Below are positions 53,191 to 62,154 of a stretch of 64,000 nucleotides of DNA, piece by piece. The notes under the pieces are model-generated. The model worked only from the letters and a program-made list of their open reading frames with translations. It was not told where the DNA came from and made no database searches. Position 1 is the stretch's first letter. Every line of letters starts with the position of its first letter. The position numbers and the translations under genes were made by a program. Origin of the DNA: Streptosporangium sp. NBC_01756 (GTDB taxonomy: Bacteria > Actinomycetota > Actinomycetes > Streptosporangiales > Streptosporangiaceae); assembly GCF_035917975.1 (NCBI RefSeq), contig NZ_CP109130.1, forward strand, positions 1 to 64,000, given 5' to 3'.

Positions 53191-54726
53191 ATGACACGTC
53201 TTGGTGTCTTCGGACTGCTCACCGGCATGTTCCTGGCCATGCTCGACGGCCTGATCGTGGGCACCGCGCTGCCCACGATCGCCGGCGAGCTCGGCGGCCT
53301 GGACCTGCTGCCCTGGGTGGTGACCGCGTACATGCTCGCCGCCGCGGCCACCACCCCCATCTGGGGCAAGCTCGGCGACCTGTTCGGCCGCAAGGCCACC
53401 TTCATCACCTCCATCACGTTCTTCCTGGCCGGGTCCGCGCTCTGCGGCCTGGCCCAGGACATGGCTCAGCTCATCGCCTTCCGCGCCGTGCAGGGCCTCG
53501 GCGCGGGCGGGCTCATGGTCGGCGCGCTGGCCATCATCGGCGTCCTGGTCCCACCCCGCGAGAGCGGCCGGCTGCAGTCGATGATCGGCGTCATCATGCC
53601 GGTCGCCTACGTCGGCGGGCCACTGCTGGGCGGCCTGCTCACCGACTACTTCAGCTGGCGCTGGACCTTCTACGTCAATCTGCCCCTCGGCGCCCTCGCC
53701 CTGCTGCTCATCGTCACCCGCATCCACCTGCCACCCGCCGAGCGTCACCGCCCCCGCATCGACTACGCCGGAGCGGCCCTGCTGACCATCGCCATCGTGG
53801 CCCTGACCCTGCTGGCGGGTGGCACCTCATGGACCCTTGGCGCGATCGGGCTGCTCGCCCTGGCCGCCTTCGTGGCCGTGGAACGCCGCACGGCGGAGCC
53901 GATCATCCCACCCCGGCTGTTCACCGACCGCAACTTCACCCTCGCCCAGGTCCTCAGCTTCCTGGTCGGCGCGGTGATGCTCACCGTGACCAACTACCTG
54001 CCGCAGTACATGCAGCTCGTCCAAGGATCCTCCCCGGCGGCCAGCGGCATGCTGCTGCTCCCGCTGATGTTCGGCATGCTCGGCGCCCAGCTGGTCACCG
54101 GCCGCCTCATCAGCGCGAACGGCCGCTACCGGGTCTATCCCATCCTGGGCGGAGCCCTCATGATCGCGGGCGCGCTGGCCCTGCTCCGGCTCGACACCGA
54201 CACGCCCGCCGCCCTCGCCTCGGCACTCACCCTCCTCATCGGAGCGGGAATGGGCCTGGTCATGCAGAGCACCACCCTGATCACCATGAACAGCGCCGAT
54301 CCGCGCGACATGGGCGCCGCCAGCGGCACGCTCACCCTGCTGCGCACCATCGGCGGATCGGTGGGCATCGCCCTGCTGGGCACCCTGTACGCCACTCGCA
54401 TGCACACCGACCTGGCCGCCCACCTGGGACCGGCCGCCGCCGACCGGCTGACCGGAGGAGGCGAGCTCACGCCCGCGCTCCTGCCGAGCCTGCCTGCCCA
54501 GGCGGCTGACGCCGTCCGGCTGGCCGTCACCAGCGGCCTGCACGTCACCCTCATCGGCGCCACCGTACTCTCCGTGATCGCCTTCGCCGTCTCCTGGCTC
54601 ATCCGCGAGATCCCCCTCCGCAGCGGCCCCACGCCACAGACCAACCCCCCAGTGCCTTCCGAGCGCAATCCGCCCGACGAAGTGGACGGGCGCTCACCTG
54701 AAGTCCAGCGGGATCCATCGAGATGA
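53191..54726 (+). CDS. MFS multidrug exporter, DHA2 (EmrB/QacA) family
   Basis: A 511-residue, 14-helix drug:H+ antiporter. Conserved features: MLDGLIVGTALPTIAGELGG in helix 1 with motif D1-like residues, motif A GKLGDLFGRK (59-68), and GGPLLGGLLTDYFSWRW (motif C region). The final 35 residues after the last helix are polar and overlap the TetR remnant on the opposite strand, so the tail may be acquired. Expected role: proton-driven efflux of toxic compounds from the membrane, alongside the reductase. Confidence 0.92.
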   Translation: MTRLGVFGLLTGMFLAMLDGLIVGTALPTIAGELGGLDLLPWVVTAYMLAAAATTPIWGKLGDLFGRKATFITSITFFLAGSALCGLAQDMAQLIAFRAVQGLGAGGLMVGALAIIGVLVPPRESGRLQSMIGVIMPVAYVGGPLLGGLLTDYFSWRWTFYVNLPLGALALLLIVTRIHLPPAERHRPRIDYAGAALLTIAIVALTLLAGGTSWTLGAIGLLALAAFVAVERRTAEPIIPPRLFTDRNFTLAQVLSFLVGAVMLTVTNYLPQYMQLVQGSSPAASGMLLLPLMFGMLGAQLVTGRLISANGRYRVYPILGGALMIAGALALLRLDTDTPAALASALTLLIGAGMGLVMQSTTLITMNSADPRDMGAASGTLTLLRTIGGSVGIALLGTLYATRMHTDLAAHLGPAAADRLTGGGELTPALLPSLPAQAADAVRLAVTSGLHVTLIGATVLSVIAFAVSWLIREIPLRSGPTPQTNPPVPSERNPPDEVDGRSPEVQRDPSR

Positions 54727-54739
54727 CGGAACGGGACAA

Positions 54740-55093
54740 GAAGTAGACCCGACGAGTCCATGAAATGTCGACGTCGGCACGCAGAATGCCGGACTCCCCC
54801 GCCCGGCGGAACAACCGTTCGCACGTGTCCCGTACATCGCTGTGGACGCGCGCCACCTCCGGGTTGGCCGAGGAGCCCCGGCTCATCGCGAATCCCCAGC
54901 CGGCCTTGATGCCGAGGACGTTCGCGGTCGTCTGGTAGAGGGCGACCAGCGGCGGGGCCGTGTCCGGGTGGGCGGCGTCCACCGCCACGGCGAACCGCTG
55001 GGCGGCCCACACCGCCAGGGCGTCGATGAGTGCTTCGCGGGTGGCGACGGCGCCCGGCGTGTCGAAGGCGCCGTACCGCGGCTCTCGTGCCAA
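54740..55093 (-). pseudogene. TetR-family regulator, ligand-binding fragment
   Basis: About 115 codons match the C-terminal domain of TetR regulators (YGAFDTPGAVATREALIDAL, PLVALYQTTANVLGIKAGWG, SSANPEVARVHSDVRDTCER, VDISWTRRVYF). The helix-turn-helix is missing and the reading after RRVYF does not follow the family. It is convergent with and partly overlapped by the end of the MFS gene; it may have regulated that operon once. Confidence 0.65.
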
Positions 55094-55138
55094 CCGCCCA
55101 GGACGGAAGTGCCGTGCGCTTCACCGATGGGCGGGCGG

Positions 55139-55429
55139 TCACTCGCCGGGCGGGAAGTCGGTGGAGGCGGCCAGGTCACCCTGGCTCGCGAAGTCCGCGA
55201 CGCGCTTACGCAGCGTGGACAGCGTGGTGTCCAGGGCCTGGGAGCCGAGCACCATCCGCAGGGGCGCGGGGTCGGCGTCGACACTTTCGATGATTTTCGC
55301 GGCCATGCGGGCGGGGTCGCCGGGGACGAGACCGCCGGTGGTCAGCTCGGGATCGGCCTCCGCCAGGGTCGATACATGGCCCGGGAACAGCGCTTCGTGG
55401 TTGCGGCGTGCGGCGTCACTGATCGCCAT
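55139..55429 (-). pseudogene. SDR C-terminal fragment coupled to the cupin gene
   Basis: Ninety-six codons match only the last third of SDR oxidoreductases: GDPARMAAKIIESVDADPAP, LRMVLGSQALDTTLSTLRKR and a final STDFPPGE. The Rossmann core is absent. Its first ATG (55429) lies within the end of the cupin reading, so it may still be translated by coupling, but as a fragment it should be inactive. Confidence 0.7.
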
Positions 55430-55859
55430 CGACGTTCCCCCTGACCGGGTGCGAGCTGCGGGGAGCCTGGTATTCGGTGTCGGTGACCTTGTCGCCCCAC
55501 ACGGTCTCGGGACCACTGTCCGGGCCTGGGCTCTCCCACAGGGCCAGGTGCTCCATGAAGCTGTCGGGAGCGGCGCCGTGCCAGTGCTCCTCGCCGGGCG
55601 GGGTGTAGATCGTGTCCCCGGGCCGGGCCTCGATGATCCCGCTGCCGCGCGACTGGATCAGCGCGATGCCCGAGACGATGTGCAGTGTCTGCCCGAGGGC
55701 GTGGGAGTGCCAGTCGGTGCGGGCGCACGGTGAGAACCGCACCAGGTTGGCGCGCATCCGGGACGGCTCCTGCCCGGCGTAGATGACGTCCCACCACACG
55801 TCGCCGGTGAACCAGTCGGCCGGGGCCTTACTGGTGGGCTGCCGCTTGAGGATCTCCAT
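55416..55859 (-). CDS. Cupin domain protein
   Basis: A 147-residue single cupin started at the ATG at 55859 (MEILKRQPTSKAPADWFTGD) with GGAAGAG upstream. Motif 1 is ARTDWHSHALGQTLHIVSG and motif 2 ARPGDTIYTPPGEEHWHGA, giving three His and a Glu-like ligand set for a metal. The group (quercetinase- or carboxymuconolactone-linked cupins) is common beside SDR and TetR genes. The last 15 or so residues run into the SDR remnant and are probably not native. Confidence 0.88.
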   Translation of the reverse strand: MEILKRQPTSKAPADWFTGDVWWDVIYAGQEPSRMRANLVRFSPCARTDWHSHALGQTLHIVSGIALIQSRGSGIIEARPGDTIYTPPGEEHWHGAAPDSFMEHLALWESPGPDSGPETVWGDKVTDTEYQAPRSSHPVRGNVDGDQ

Positions 55860-56392
55860 GATTTCTCTTCCTTGACGAACAACTGTGATCACGAACCACC
55901 GCTCTACGGGCAGACGAGGACCTTGGGTGCCTCACTTATGAACGCTGCTCGCATATCGCTGTCCTCGCATATCGTCGCTGGTCAATGCCCTACCCCGCCC
56001 GGGCCGGCCAGGGTTTCTCGGGGCTCATCTCCAGCAAACGTTCTTTTGCCCGTTCCCGGCAGTGCCTGTCGTTCCAGGTAACGCCAGTACCTGCTTCACC
56101 GCCGGGGCATCGCCTGCTGTACGCTCGGCCGTTTCCTGGCCCGCCGCGTGCTCTCCGGCACCTCGGCCGCCTGATCAGAGGGCACGCGCGCGAGACGGCG
56201 GACCAGGTGGGCGCGCTGGGCCTCGGTTGGGCCGCGAGGGTGGGCCTTTCGATCGGGCTCCCGGCCCGCCGTGCGGCGCCGTACAGGATGCCGCACGCGT
56301 TCCCCGTGCCATCGGTGGCGACTCGGGTCGTCTCCAACGCTTCCCGGTGCCGAACATCCGGGAGACCGGCCGGCCGACGAGGCAAGCACCTG
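55860..56392. other. Gene-poor region
   Basis: Over 500 bases with several overlapping open frames on both strands but no family motif or ribosome site that supports one. No inverted repeat stands out. Confidence 0.4.
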
Positions 56393-56626
56393 TCAGCGGG
56401 CCGTCAGCCGGTTGGCCTCTCCCCTGGAAATCTCATAAGACGCTGCACAGAAGGTGCACTGCGTCCCGTATCTCGTCCGCACAGGAAACAGCGGAATGAA
56501 GAACAACGTGAACTTGGTGGTCCGCTTGACGAGCATCTGAGCCGCCGTGTTGCCGCAGTTGCGGCAGACGGCGGTCATCACGCCGAGCTGGTGAAGGACC
56601 GTGCGGAAGCCGAAAAGAAGGAACAT
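56393..56626 (-). CDS. Small zinc-ribbon protein
   Basis: A 77-residue protein from the ATG at 56626, which has AGGTGAG upstream; a GTG nine bases earlier is an alternative. It contains two Cys pairs, AVCRNCGN and CTFCAAS, separated by a hydrophobic stretch KRTTKFTLFFIPLFPV. This is a known small family of actinomycete zinc-ribbon proteins, function unknown, possibly membrane-associated through the middle segment. Confidence 0.82.
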   Translation of the reverse strand: MFLLFGFRTVLHQLGVMTAVCRNCGNTAAQMLVKRTTKFTLFFIPLFPVRTRYGTQCTFCAASYEISRGEANRLTAR

Positions 56627-56635
56627 CACTCTCAC

Positions 56636-56857
56636 CTACCCCGCCCGGACGGAATACTTCCAGATCGGCCGGACGGCGTCCGGTCGCGCGCCACCGCATC
56701 GTCTACGACGAGCACCGCGCCTGACACGCCCGGATCGGTGCCGTTGTCTGACGCGCGGCCCTGAGGCTGTCTTCGGGATCTCCAGGCCGTGGTGCGTGCT
56801 CATCAGCACGCCATCAGGGCAAGACGACATTCATAAACGCTACGAAGGGATCCGTCC
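56636..56857. other. Intergenic region, no gene seen
   Basis: Short divergent gap between the zinc-ribbon gene and an NmrA remnant. No palindrome noted. Confidence 0.4.
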
Positions 56858-57349
56858 ATGACCAGCACACCCGATCACGCCGGCCCGGATATCGCGGTCA
56901 CGGGGGCGACCGGCCGCATCGGCGGCCGCATCGCCAGACGCCTGGCCGCAGCCGGAATCCCGCAACTCATGGTGGTGCCGCAGCCCGAACGGGCCCCTCA
57001 GCTACCCGGAGCCGTGGCCGTCCGCGGTCGCTTCGGCGATCCCGACGTGGCCGAAGCACTTCAGGGCGTCGATCGGCTCTTCATGGTCTCGGCCTCGGAG
57101 GCACCCGACCGGTTGCGGCAGCACAAGGCGTTCGTGGACGCCGCCGTGCAGGCGGAGGTCGGCCACCTGGTCTACCTGTCGTTCTTTCGCGCCGCCCCTC
57201 GCCGAGGTCGTCCGCGCCGGATCCGGCCGAGGTTAGATGTACGGCTGCCACTCCCCCGCCGCGCATACCCGTCGACCGTGCACGTGACGACTTCCTCGGG
57301 GTTCCAACCGATGGTTCGTTTACCGTACGTGTCGTGGGTAGAACGGTGA
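56858..57349 (+). pseudogene. NAD(P)H-binding NmrA-like protein, 3'-truncated
   Basis: The first 115 residues follow the family: DIAVTGATGRIGGRIARRL (dinucleotide loop), GDPDVAEALQGVDRLFMVSA and QAEVGHLVYLSFF. After SFFRAAP the similarity stops and the reading becomes arginine- and proline-rich noise to a stop at 57349, right over the promoter of the next gene. The substrate lobe is missing. The complementary half-gene at 3357-3823 belongs to the same family, but nothing shows they derive from one gene. Confidence 0.7.
57318..57341 (+). promoter_or_regulatory. SigB-type promoter of the PRC-barrel gene
   Basis: GTTT (57318-57321), 14 bases, then GGGTAG (57336-57341): a match to the stress sigma factor SigB-type consensus GTTT-N14-16-GGGTA of streptomycetes. 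It ends 38 bases before the ATG. Confidence 0.6.
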
Positions 57350-57379
57350 GTGACTTACCTTCGTAGCCAAGGAGGACAC

Positions 57380-57730
57380 ATGACGGAGAACATCTGGAGC
57401 TATCGTCCCGAGGCCTACAGCGGCGAGCAGACGCTCGGCCTCGTCGGATTCGACGTGGAGGCCACCGACGGCAAAATCGGTTCGGTGGACGAGGAAAACG
57501 ATGCGGTCGGCGACAGCTACATCGTCGTCGACACCGGTTTCTGGATCTTCGGCAAGAAGGTCGTGCTGCCGGCAGGCACCGTGATTCGGATCGACCCCCA
57601 GGAGCGCAAGGTTTACATCTCGCGCACCAAGGAGGAGATCAAACAGGCGCCGGAGTTCGACGAGGCGACCTACCGGGAGCCCGACTACCGCGACAGGCTC
57701 AGTGACTACTACGGCGCCGGCACCTGGTAG
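57380..57730 (+). CDS. PRC-barrel domain protein
   Basis: A 116-residue protein with a PRC-barrel core (LGLVGFDVEATDGKIGSVDE, VDTGFWIFGKKVVLPAGTV and KVYISRTKEEIKQAPEF), followed by an acidic YRDRLSDYYG tail. Such proteins are abundant general-stress proteins in actinomycetes, of unclear molecular role. AAGGAGG lies eight bases before the ATG. The SigB-type promoter and strong terminator make it a monocistronic stress gene. Confidence 0.88.
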   Translation: MTENIWSYRPEAYSGEQTLGLVGFDVEATDGKIGSVDEENDAVGDSYIVVDTGFWIFGKKVVLPAGTVIRIDPQERKVYISRTKEEIKQAPEFDEATYREPDYRDRLSDYYGAGTW

Positions 57731-57743
57731 TCGTTGACCGTTG

Positions 57744-57780
57744 ATGAGCTCCTCCCCGCCCGGGGAGGGGCTCATTTCGT
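57744..57780 (+). terminator. Rho-independent terminator of the PRC-barrel gene
   Basis: A 15-bp stem with one G-U pair: arm 57744-57758 (ATGAGCTCCTCCCCG), 2-base loop, arm 57761-57775, followed by TTCGTGTT. It starts 13 bases after the stop codon. It may serve both strands. Confidence 0.85.
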
Positions 57781-57912
57781 GTTGGGGCGCCGGTAAGGAC
57801 ATGGTCTTCGTGCCAGGGCCCCGACACCGAGAATCGGTACGAAGGAGATCAGCAGCACCGAGCCGGCGATCACGCTCCAGCTGGTTCCGGCCCGGCAGGT
57901 GTATCGCTCCGG
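57772..57912 (-). pseudogene. Possible membrane-protein C-terminal remnant
   Basis: The minus strand reads TSWSVIAGSVLLISFVPILG, then VGALARR and a stop inside the terminator stem. The hydrophobic run looks like a genuine last transmembrane helix, but nothing recognisable precedes it. Confidence 0.35.
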
Positions 57913-58124
57913 TACGGCGAGCGCACCCCGGCCGAGCGGAGACGCCCGTGACCGCGCCGGAACCGGCGATGAACTCAGTGCTGAGGCCGGTGCTCACAAC
58001 TACTCGCCTCACCGGTCGCAGCGCCAGCAATGGCCATAAACTAGCGAAAAACGACGAGCACGCAGCACCTCGGCTTCATCGAAGGAGCCGGCCTGGTCGC
58101 TGCCCGAGACAAGGCAGGGCGTCG
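57913..58124. other. Leader region of the phosphatase gene
   Basis: No gene supported. The open frame of the phosphatase extends back to 57741, but this part lacks any domain similarity. Confidence 0.45.
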
Positions 58125-59492
58125 GTGAGTACGGCTGCTGTCCGGTTCAAAGGGCCCCAGGACCTGCCCCCACAGGTGTTCGACCGCGTGCGGGTGGCCG
58201 CGGTGCACGCCAGCGGCCTGCTGGACACCGGCCCGGAGCCGGTGTTCGACGACCTGGCCGGCCTGGCCCTGACCGTCACCGGCGCGTCGACGGCGTTCGT
58301 CACCGTGCTCGATGAGCGGCGCTCGTTCTGGAAAAGCGTGATCGGCCTGGGAGATCCGCCGGTCGAAGAACGCCAGAATGCGGCGGAGGCGAGTCTCTGC
58401 CATTTGGTGGTAGCCGCCGATGGGCCGCTGATCGTGACCGACGCCGCCACCGACGCCCGGGTGTGCATGATCTCCTCGGTCACCCGGATGGGGATCGGCG
58501 CCTGGGCCGGCTACCCCATCCACGCCCCGGGCGGGCAGGTGCTGGGGGCATTGTGCGTGGTGGACTCCGCACCCCGCGAATGGAACCAGGCGCAGATCAA
58601 GACGCTGGCCACTCTGGCTCGCGCGGTCAGCGGCGAGATCGCCCTGCGCGACGTACTGGGACGCATGGAAACCCAGATGGCCGACCTGCGGGCGGCATCC
58701 GATGCGGCGGCCGCCCTGGCGCGTACCTTGCAAGAGAGCCTGTTGCCGCCGGTTCTCACGCAGCCGCCCGGTATCCAGGCCGCCGCCCGCTACCTGCCCG
58801 CCGGCCAGGGCGTCACCGTGCTGGGCGACTTCTACGACCTGTTCACCGCTTCGCCCTCCCGCTGGTGCGTGATCATGGGTGATGTGTCCGGTCACGGGGT
58901 GGAGGCGGCCAAGGTCACCGCGCTGGCCCGCTACACCGTGCGCGCCGACGCCTCCCATCACATCTCCTCCAACCGGGTGCTGGAGCAGCTCAACACCGCG
59001 TTGCTGGCCCAGCAGGTGGCCTCCCATCAGCTTCTCACCGCCGTCTGTGCGATCTTCCGCATCGACGGGGTGGGCATCACCGGGGTGTTGAGCACTGCCG
59101 GACACCCTTCGGCGCTGATACGCCACATCGACGGCACCGTGCAGGAGCTGCGCTCGGCCGGGGCGATGCTGGGAGTCTTTCCTGACGCGGGCCTGACCAG
59201 CACCCGTTTCACCTTGCGCCCGGGCGAGGTGCTGCTGTTTCACACCGACGGCGTCACCGAAGCCCACCGGCCCACCGATCGGCGGTTGTTCGGCGAGGAG
59301 CGCCTGCACAGGCTACTGGCCGGCTGCGGCGACCTGGATGCCTCAGCCATCGTGGAGCGCATCGGCGAAGCCGTTCTGGCTCACTGCGAAGGCGACTCCG
59401 CCGACGACATCGCCCTGCTGGCCCTACGCGTCCCCGCGATCAGGCCGGCGGCCGGCAATTCGCGCTCCTTGCCGGCGAGGCCGAATACCTGA
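58125..59492 (+). CDS. GAF-domain SpoIIE-type PP2C phosphatase
   Basis: About 455 residues from the GTG at 58125 (VSTAAVRFKGPQDLPP), preceded by AGGCAGGG. Residues about 30-195 are a GAF domain (LTVTGASTAFVTVLDERRSF, VLGALCVVDSAPREW), residues about 225-445 the SpoIIE/PP2C catalytic domain: TLQESLLPP, VLGDFYDLF, VIMGDVSGHGVEAA, LFHTDGVTEA and DDIALLAL, carrying the metal-binding Asp residues. Family role: dephosphorylates an anti-sigma-factor antagonist, releasing stress sigma factors, in response to a signal sensed by GAF. The neighbouring SigB-like promoter fits that role. Confidence 0.92.
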   Translation: MSTAAVRFKGPQDLPPQVFDRVRVAAVHASGLLDTGPEPVFDDLAGLALTVTGASTAFVTVLDERRSFWKSVIGLGDPPVEERQNAAEASLCHLVVAADGPLIVTDAATDARVCMISSVTRMGIGAWAGYPIHAPGGQVLGALCVVDSAPREWNQAQIKTLATLARAVSGEIALRDVLGRMETQMADLRAASDAAAALARTLQESLLPPVLTQPPGIQAAARYLPAGQGVTVLGDFYDLFTASPSRWCVIMGDVSGHGVEAAKVTALARYTVRADASHHISSNRVLEQLNTALLAQQVASHQLLTAVCAIFRIDGVGITGVLSTAGHPSALIRHIDGTVQELRSAGAMLGVFPDAGLTSTRFTLRPGEVLLFHTDGVTEAHRPTDRRLFGEERLHRLLAGCGDLDASAIVERIGEAVLAHCEGDSADDIALLALRVPAIRPAAGNSRSLPARPNT

Positions 59493-59585
59493 CGGCCGCT
59501 TCGGTGAGCGGGCCAGTCGCGAAATCACGATCGACGACATGGACGAGCCCGAGACATCGACCCCAGCACCGGGTCATCATGGAGC

Positions 59586-60071
59586 ATGAGACGGGTAGTG
59601 ATCCTCGGTCGTGGCGGCGCGGGCAAATCGACCCTCGCCCGCCGCCTGGGTGACGTGGCGAAGCTGCCCGTCATCGAACTGGACACACTGTTCTGGGAGC
59701 CCGGTCTCACCGCGACGGCTCCCGGCCGGTGGGCGGCTCGTCAACAAGAACTGGTTCAGCAGGACGCCTGGATCCTCGATGGCGACCTTGGACCCTACGA
59801 CGCCCTCGACGTGCGTCTCCGGAGGGCCGACACCATCATCGTGCTGGACTTCTTCTTCCCCCGATGTGCCTGGCGGGCGATCCGGCGGGGCCGCGAACGT
59901 GCCGACTTCTGGCGCTGGGTCTGGGCCTACCGGCGCCGCAGCCTCCCCCGCGTGATGCGGGCGATCGCCACGCACGCTCCGCACGCGGACACCCACCTGT
60001 TGCGCGACCCCCGCGCGGTCCGGCACTTCCTCACCCGGCTTTCCAGAGACGATCAGGTCCACAACCGATAG
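59586..60071 (+). CDS. P-loop kinase-like protein (adenylate-kinase / topology-modulation type)
   Basis: A 161-residue nucleotide-binding protein. The Walker A motif is GRGGAGKST (8-16), followed by LPVIELDTLFWEPG and WILDGDLGPYDALDVRL, then DTIIVLDFFFPRCAWR, the pattern of the FlaR/topology-modulation adenylate-kinase-like group. The basic segment RRGRERADFWRWVWAYRRR follows the family. Substrate unknown, possibly a small nucleotide. Confidence 0.88.
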   Translation: MRRVVILGRGGAGKSTLARRLGDVAKLPVIELDTLFWEPGLTATAPGRWAARQQELVQQDAWILDGDLGPYDALDVRLRRADTIIVLDFFFPRCAWRAIRRGRERADFWRWVWAYRRRSLPRVMRAIATHAPHADTHLLRDPRAVRHFLTRLSRDDQVHNR

Positions 60072-60167
60072 CCGTCCCGAGACCCAGATCGCTACTCACA
60101 GCGCTCTCGGAGATCCGCCGCTGATCGGCTTGGCGGCCCTCAGCGGCGCGGAGCCGGAGAGCGGCGG

Positions 60168-61142
60168 CTACATCGGTGAGAAAGAGCGCTGGGGCAGGGG
60201 CTGTGGCATCGAGGCCATCCGCCTGACCTGCCGCTCAGGTAGCCAATCGCGGAGGGGATCGTATTCCAGCCAGCGGTTGCGCTCCGCCTCTTCCACGAAG
60301 GCGCTCACCAGGGTGTCCAGCGGCAGATGGCCGTCGTTGTCGCGCCAGAGCAGGGACCAGGCGTAGAGGGGCGTGGGGCCGACCAGCGGGACGGAGCGGA
60401 TCGCTGGGTGAGCCGGGAGGGGTACGTCCGCAGGCAGCAGGCTGAAGCGGCGCGGGTCGACTACCAGGTCGGCCAGGAAGTGGTCCAGTCCCAGGTTGGT
60501 GCCCTCGGCGCGGTCGTGGATACCGAAGGCCTCGGCGAAGCGGTGGAGAAAGTCCAGCCGGTGGAGCGGTCCCGGGGTCCACAGCACGCTGTCCCGCAGC
60601 TGCGCAGGTCGGATCGCCGGCGCGTGCGCCAACGGGTGTTCCGTACCGAAGATCACATCCACCGGCTCCAGCCGGACCAGACGGTGCGTCAGCCCGGCGG
60701 GCAACGGCGCGTGGACGCGGCCGAAAGCGGCGTCCATGTCGCCGTGCAGCAGCGCCGCGATCACTGAGGACAGGTCACGGCCATGTCCCGGTTCCAGCCG
60801 CGGCTCGCGGATCGCCACCTGCGCCAGCGTGCGCATGGGTGCGTACAGGTGACCCCACACGTCGATCCGCAGCGGACGGTGCGCATCCAGTACCGCTGCC
60901 ACGGCCCGGTCCGCGGCGGCCAATGCCTGCCGGGCAGGCTCAAGGAAACGCTCCCCGGCCTCGGTGAGCCGGACCCCCTGGCCGCCACGGTCGAACAGGT
61001 GTCTGCCGAGCGTGGACTCCAGGCGGGCGACGCGTTTGGACAGCGCCTGCTGGGAGATCGCCAGGTCTTCGGCCGCATGGCCGAAGTGCAGTTCTGTGGC
61101 GGCCAGCACGAACGCGCGCACCTGCGCCAGGTCGAGATCCAC
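60168..61142 (-). CDS. LysR-family regulator of the quinone reductase operon
   Basis: About 324 residues when started at the GTG at 61142 (VDLDLAQVRAFVLAATELHF). The ATG at 61181 would place 13 extra codons over a perfect palindrome (61158-61176), so the downstream start is preferred. The winged helix (AEDLAISQQALSKRVARLES) and a complete effector domain are seen; the last 20 residues are basic. It is divergent from the reductase/hydrolase/SDR operon starting at 61231. Confidence 0.92.
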   Translation of the reverse strand: MDLDLAQVRAFVLAATELHFGHAAEDLAISQQALSKRVARLESTLGRHLFDRGGQGVRLTEAGERFLEPARQALAAADRAVAAVLDAHRPLRIDVWGHLYAPMRTLAQVAIREPRLEPGHGRDLSSVIAALLHGDMDAAFGRVHAPLPAGLTHRLVRLEPVDVIFGTEHPLAHAPAIRPAQLRDSVLWTPGPLHRLDFLHRFAEAFGIHDRAEGTNLGLDHFLADLVVDPRRFSLLPADVPLPAHPAIRSVPLVGPTPLYAWSLLWRDNDGHLPLDTLVSAFVEEAERNRWLEYDPLRDWLPERQVRRMASMPQPLPQRSFSPM

Positions 61143-61157
61143 CCCTGCCACCTTAGG

Positions 61158-61176
61158 TGACAACCAATGGTTGTCA
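61158..61176. promoter_or_regulatory. 19-bp palindrome between LysR and the oxidoreductase operon
   Basis: TGACAACCA (61158-61166) and TGGTTGTCA (61168-61176) form a perfect dyad with a single-base centre. It is the obvious binding site for the LysR protein. Confidence 0.7.
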
Positions 61177-61230
61177 GCCACTCGTAGCCGTTGTTGGAGC
61201 GAGCAGGCCGAACGCCGGTTTCATTGCCGC

Positions 61231-62154
61231 ATGCGTAGATTGATGCCTACGGGAGACGTAGCGCGACCGGTGGAGTTCGCCCAGGACGCACAGCCCACGA
61301 CCGCCCCGGACGAAGTGCTGGTCAAGGTCGAGGCGTTCTCGCCGAATCGTGGGGAGACGTTCCTGCTCGAAGAGCCGAAACCCGGTCTGATACCCGGCAA
61401 AGATATCGCCGGCTTGATCGTGCAGGCCGCCGCCGACGGCTCGGGGCCGCAGGCGGGCACCCGGGTGGTGGGTCACCCGCCGATGGGCGGCTGGGCCGAG
61501 TACGCGGCCGTGCCCACCCACTCGCTCGCCGTCCTGCCCGATGAGATCACCCCCGTGCATGCAGCCGCCCTGCCGCTGGCCGGGATCACCGCGCTCCGGC
61601 TGCTCCGCGCAGTCGGCGCCCTGGCGGGCAGGCGGGTGCTGCTGACCGGCGCCTCAGGCGGAGTGGGTCATTACCTGACCGAACTGGCCGCCGCAGCGGG
61701 GGCGCAGGTCACCGCGGTGAGCGCCACGGCGGAGCGCGGCGCACGCCTGCGCGAGCTGGGCGCCGCGGCGATAGTGCACGACGTGTCCGACGCGGAGGGG
61801 CCGTTCGACGTGGTTCTGGAGTCCACCGGCGGAAGCGCGCTCGCGGCCGCGCTGGCCAGGCTGGTCCCGGGTGGCACCCTGATCTGGTACGGCCAGGCCA
61901 GCCGTGCCCCGGTGACGTTGAACTTCTTCGACCTGCTCGCCGGGCCGGAGAACGCCGTGATCCGGCACTTTCACTACGCCGGCGCGCCGTACGGTCCCGA
62001 CCTGGCCACCCTGCTGCGCCTGGTGGCCGACGGGCGGCTCCACCCGGAGGTCGGCCGCGTCGCCGATTGGAGCCAGACCGCCGAGGTCCTGATCGACCTG
62101 CGGGAACGCCGCATCCGAGGCAACGCCGTACTGACGATCGGAGTAGCACGATGA
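61231..62154 (+). CDS. Zinc-independent quinone oxidoreductase (MDR family)
   Basis: A 307-residue medium-chain reductase: an N-terminal GroES-like part (VKVEAFSPNRGETFLLEEPK, GKDIAGLIVQAA) and the Rossmann part RVLLTGASGGVGHYLTELAA, then VVLESTGGSALAAAL. The structural zinc cysteines are absent, as in QOR/enoyl reductases. The ATG at 61231 is chosen as the family start. It probably reduces quinones or enones with NADPH. The stop overlaps the next ATG (ATGA). Confidence 0.9.
   Translation: MRRLMPTGDVARPVEFAQDAQPTTAPDEVLVKVEAFSPNRGETFLLEEPKPGLIPGKDIAGLIVQAAADGSGPQAGTRVVGHPPMGGWAEYAAVPTHSLAVLPDEITPVHAAALPLAGITALRLLRAVGALAGRRVLLTGASGGVGHYLTELAAAAGAQVTAVSATAERGARLRELGAAAIVHDVSDAEGPFDVVLESTGGSALAAALARLVPGGTLIWYGQASRAPVTLNFFDLLAGPENAVIRHFHYAGAPYGPDLATLLRLVADGRLHPEVGRVADWSQTAEVLIDLRERRIRGNAVLTIGVAR

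Noticed and set aside
55985-56764. 259-codon plus-strand frame
   Set aside because: Covers the zinc-ribbon gene in antisense and otherwise shows only low-complexity Arg/Pro/Gly sequence.
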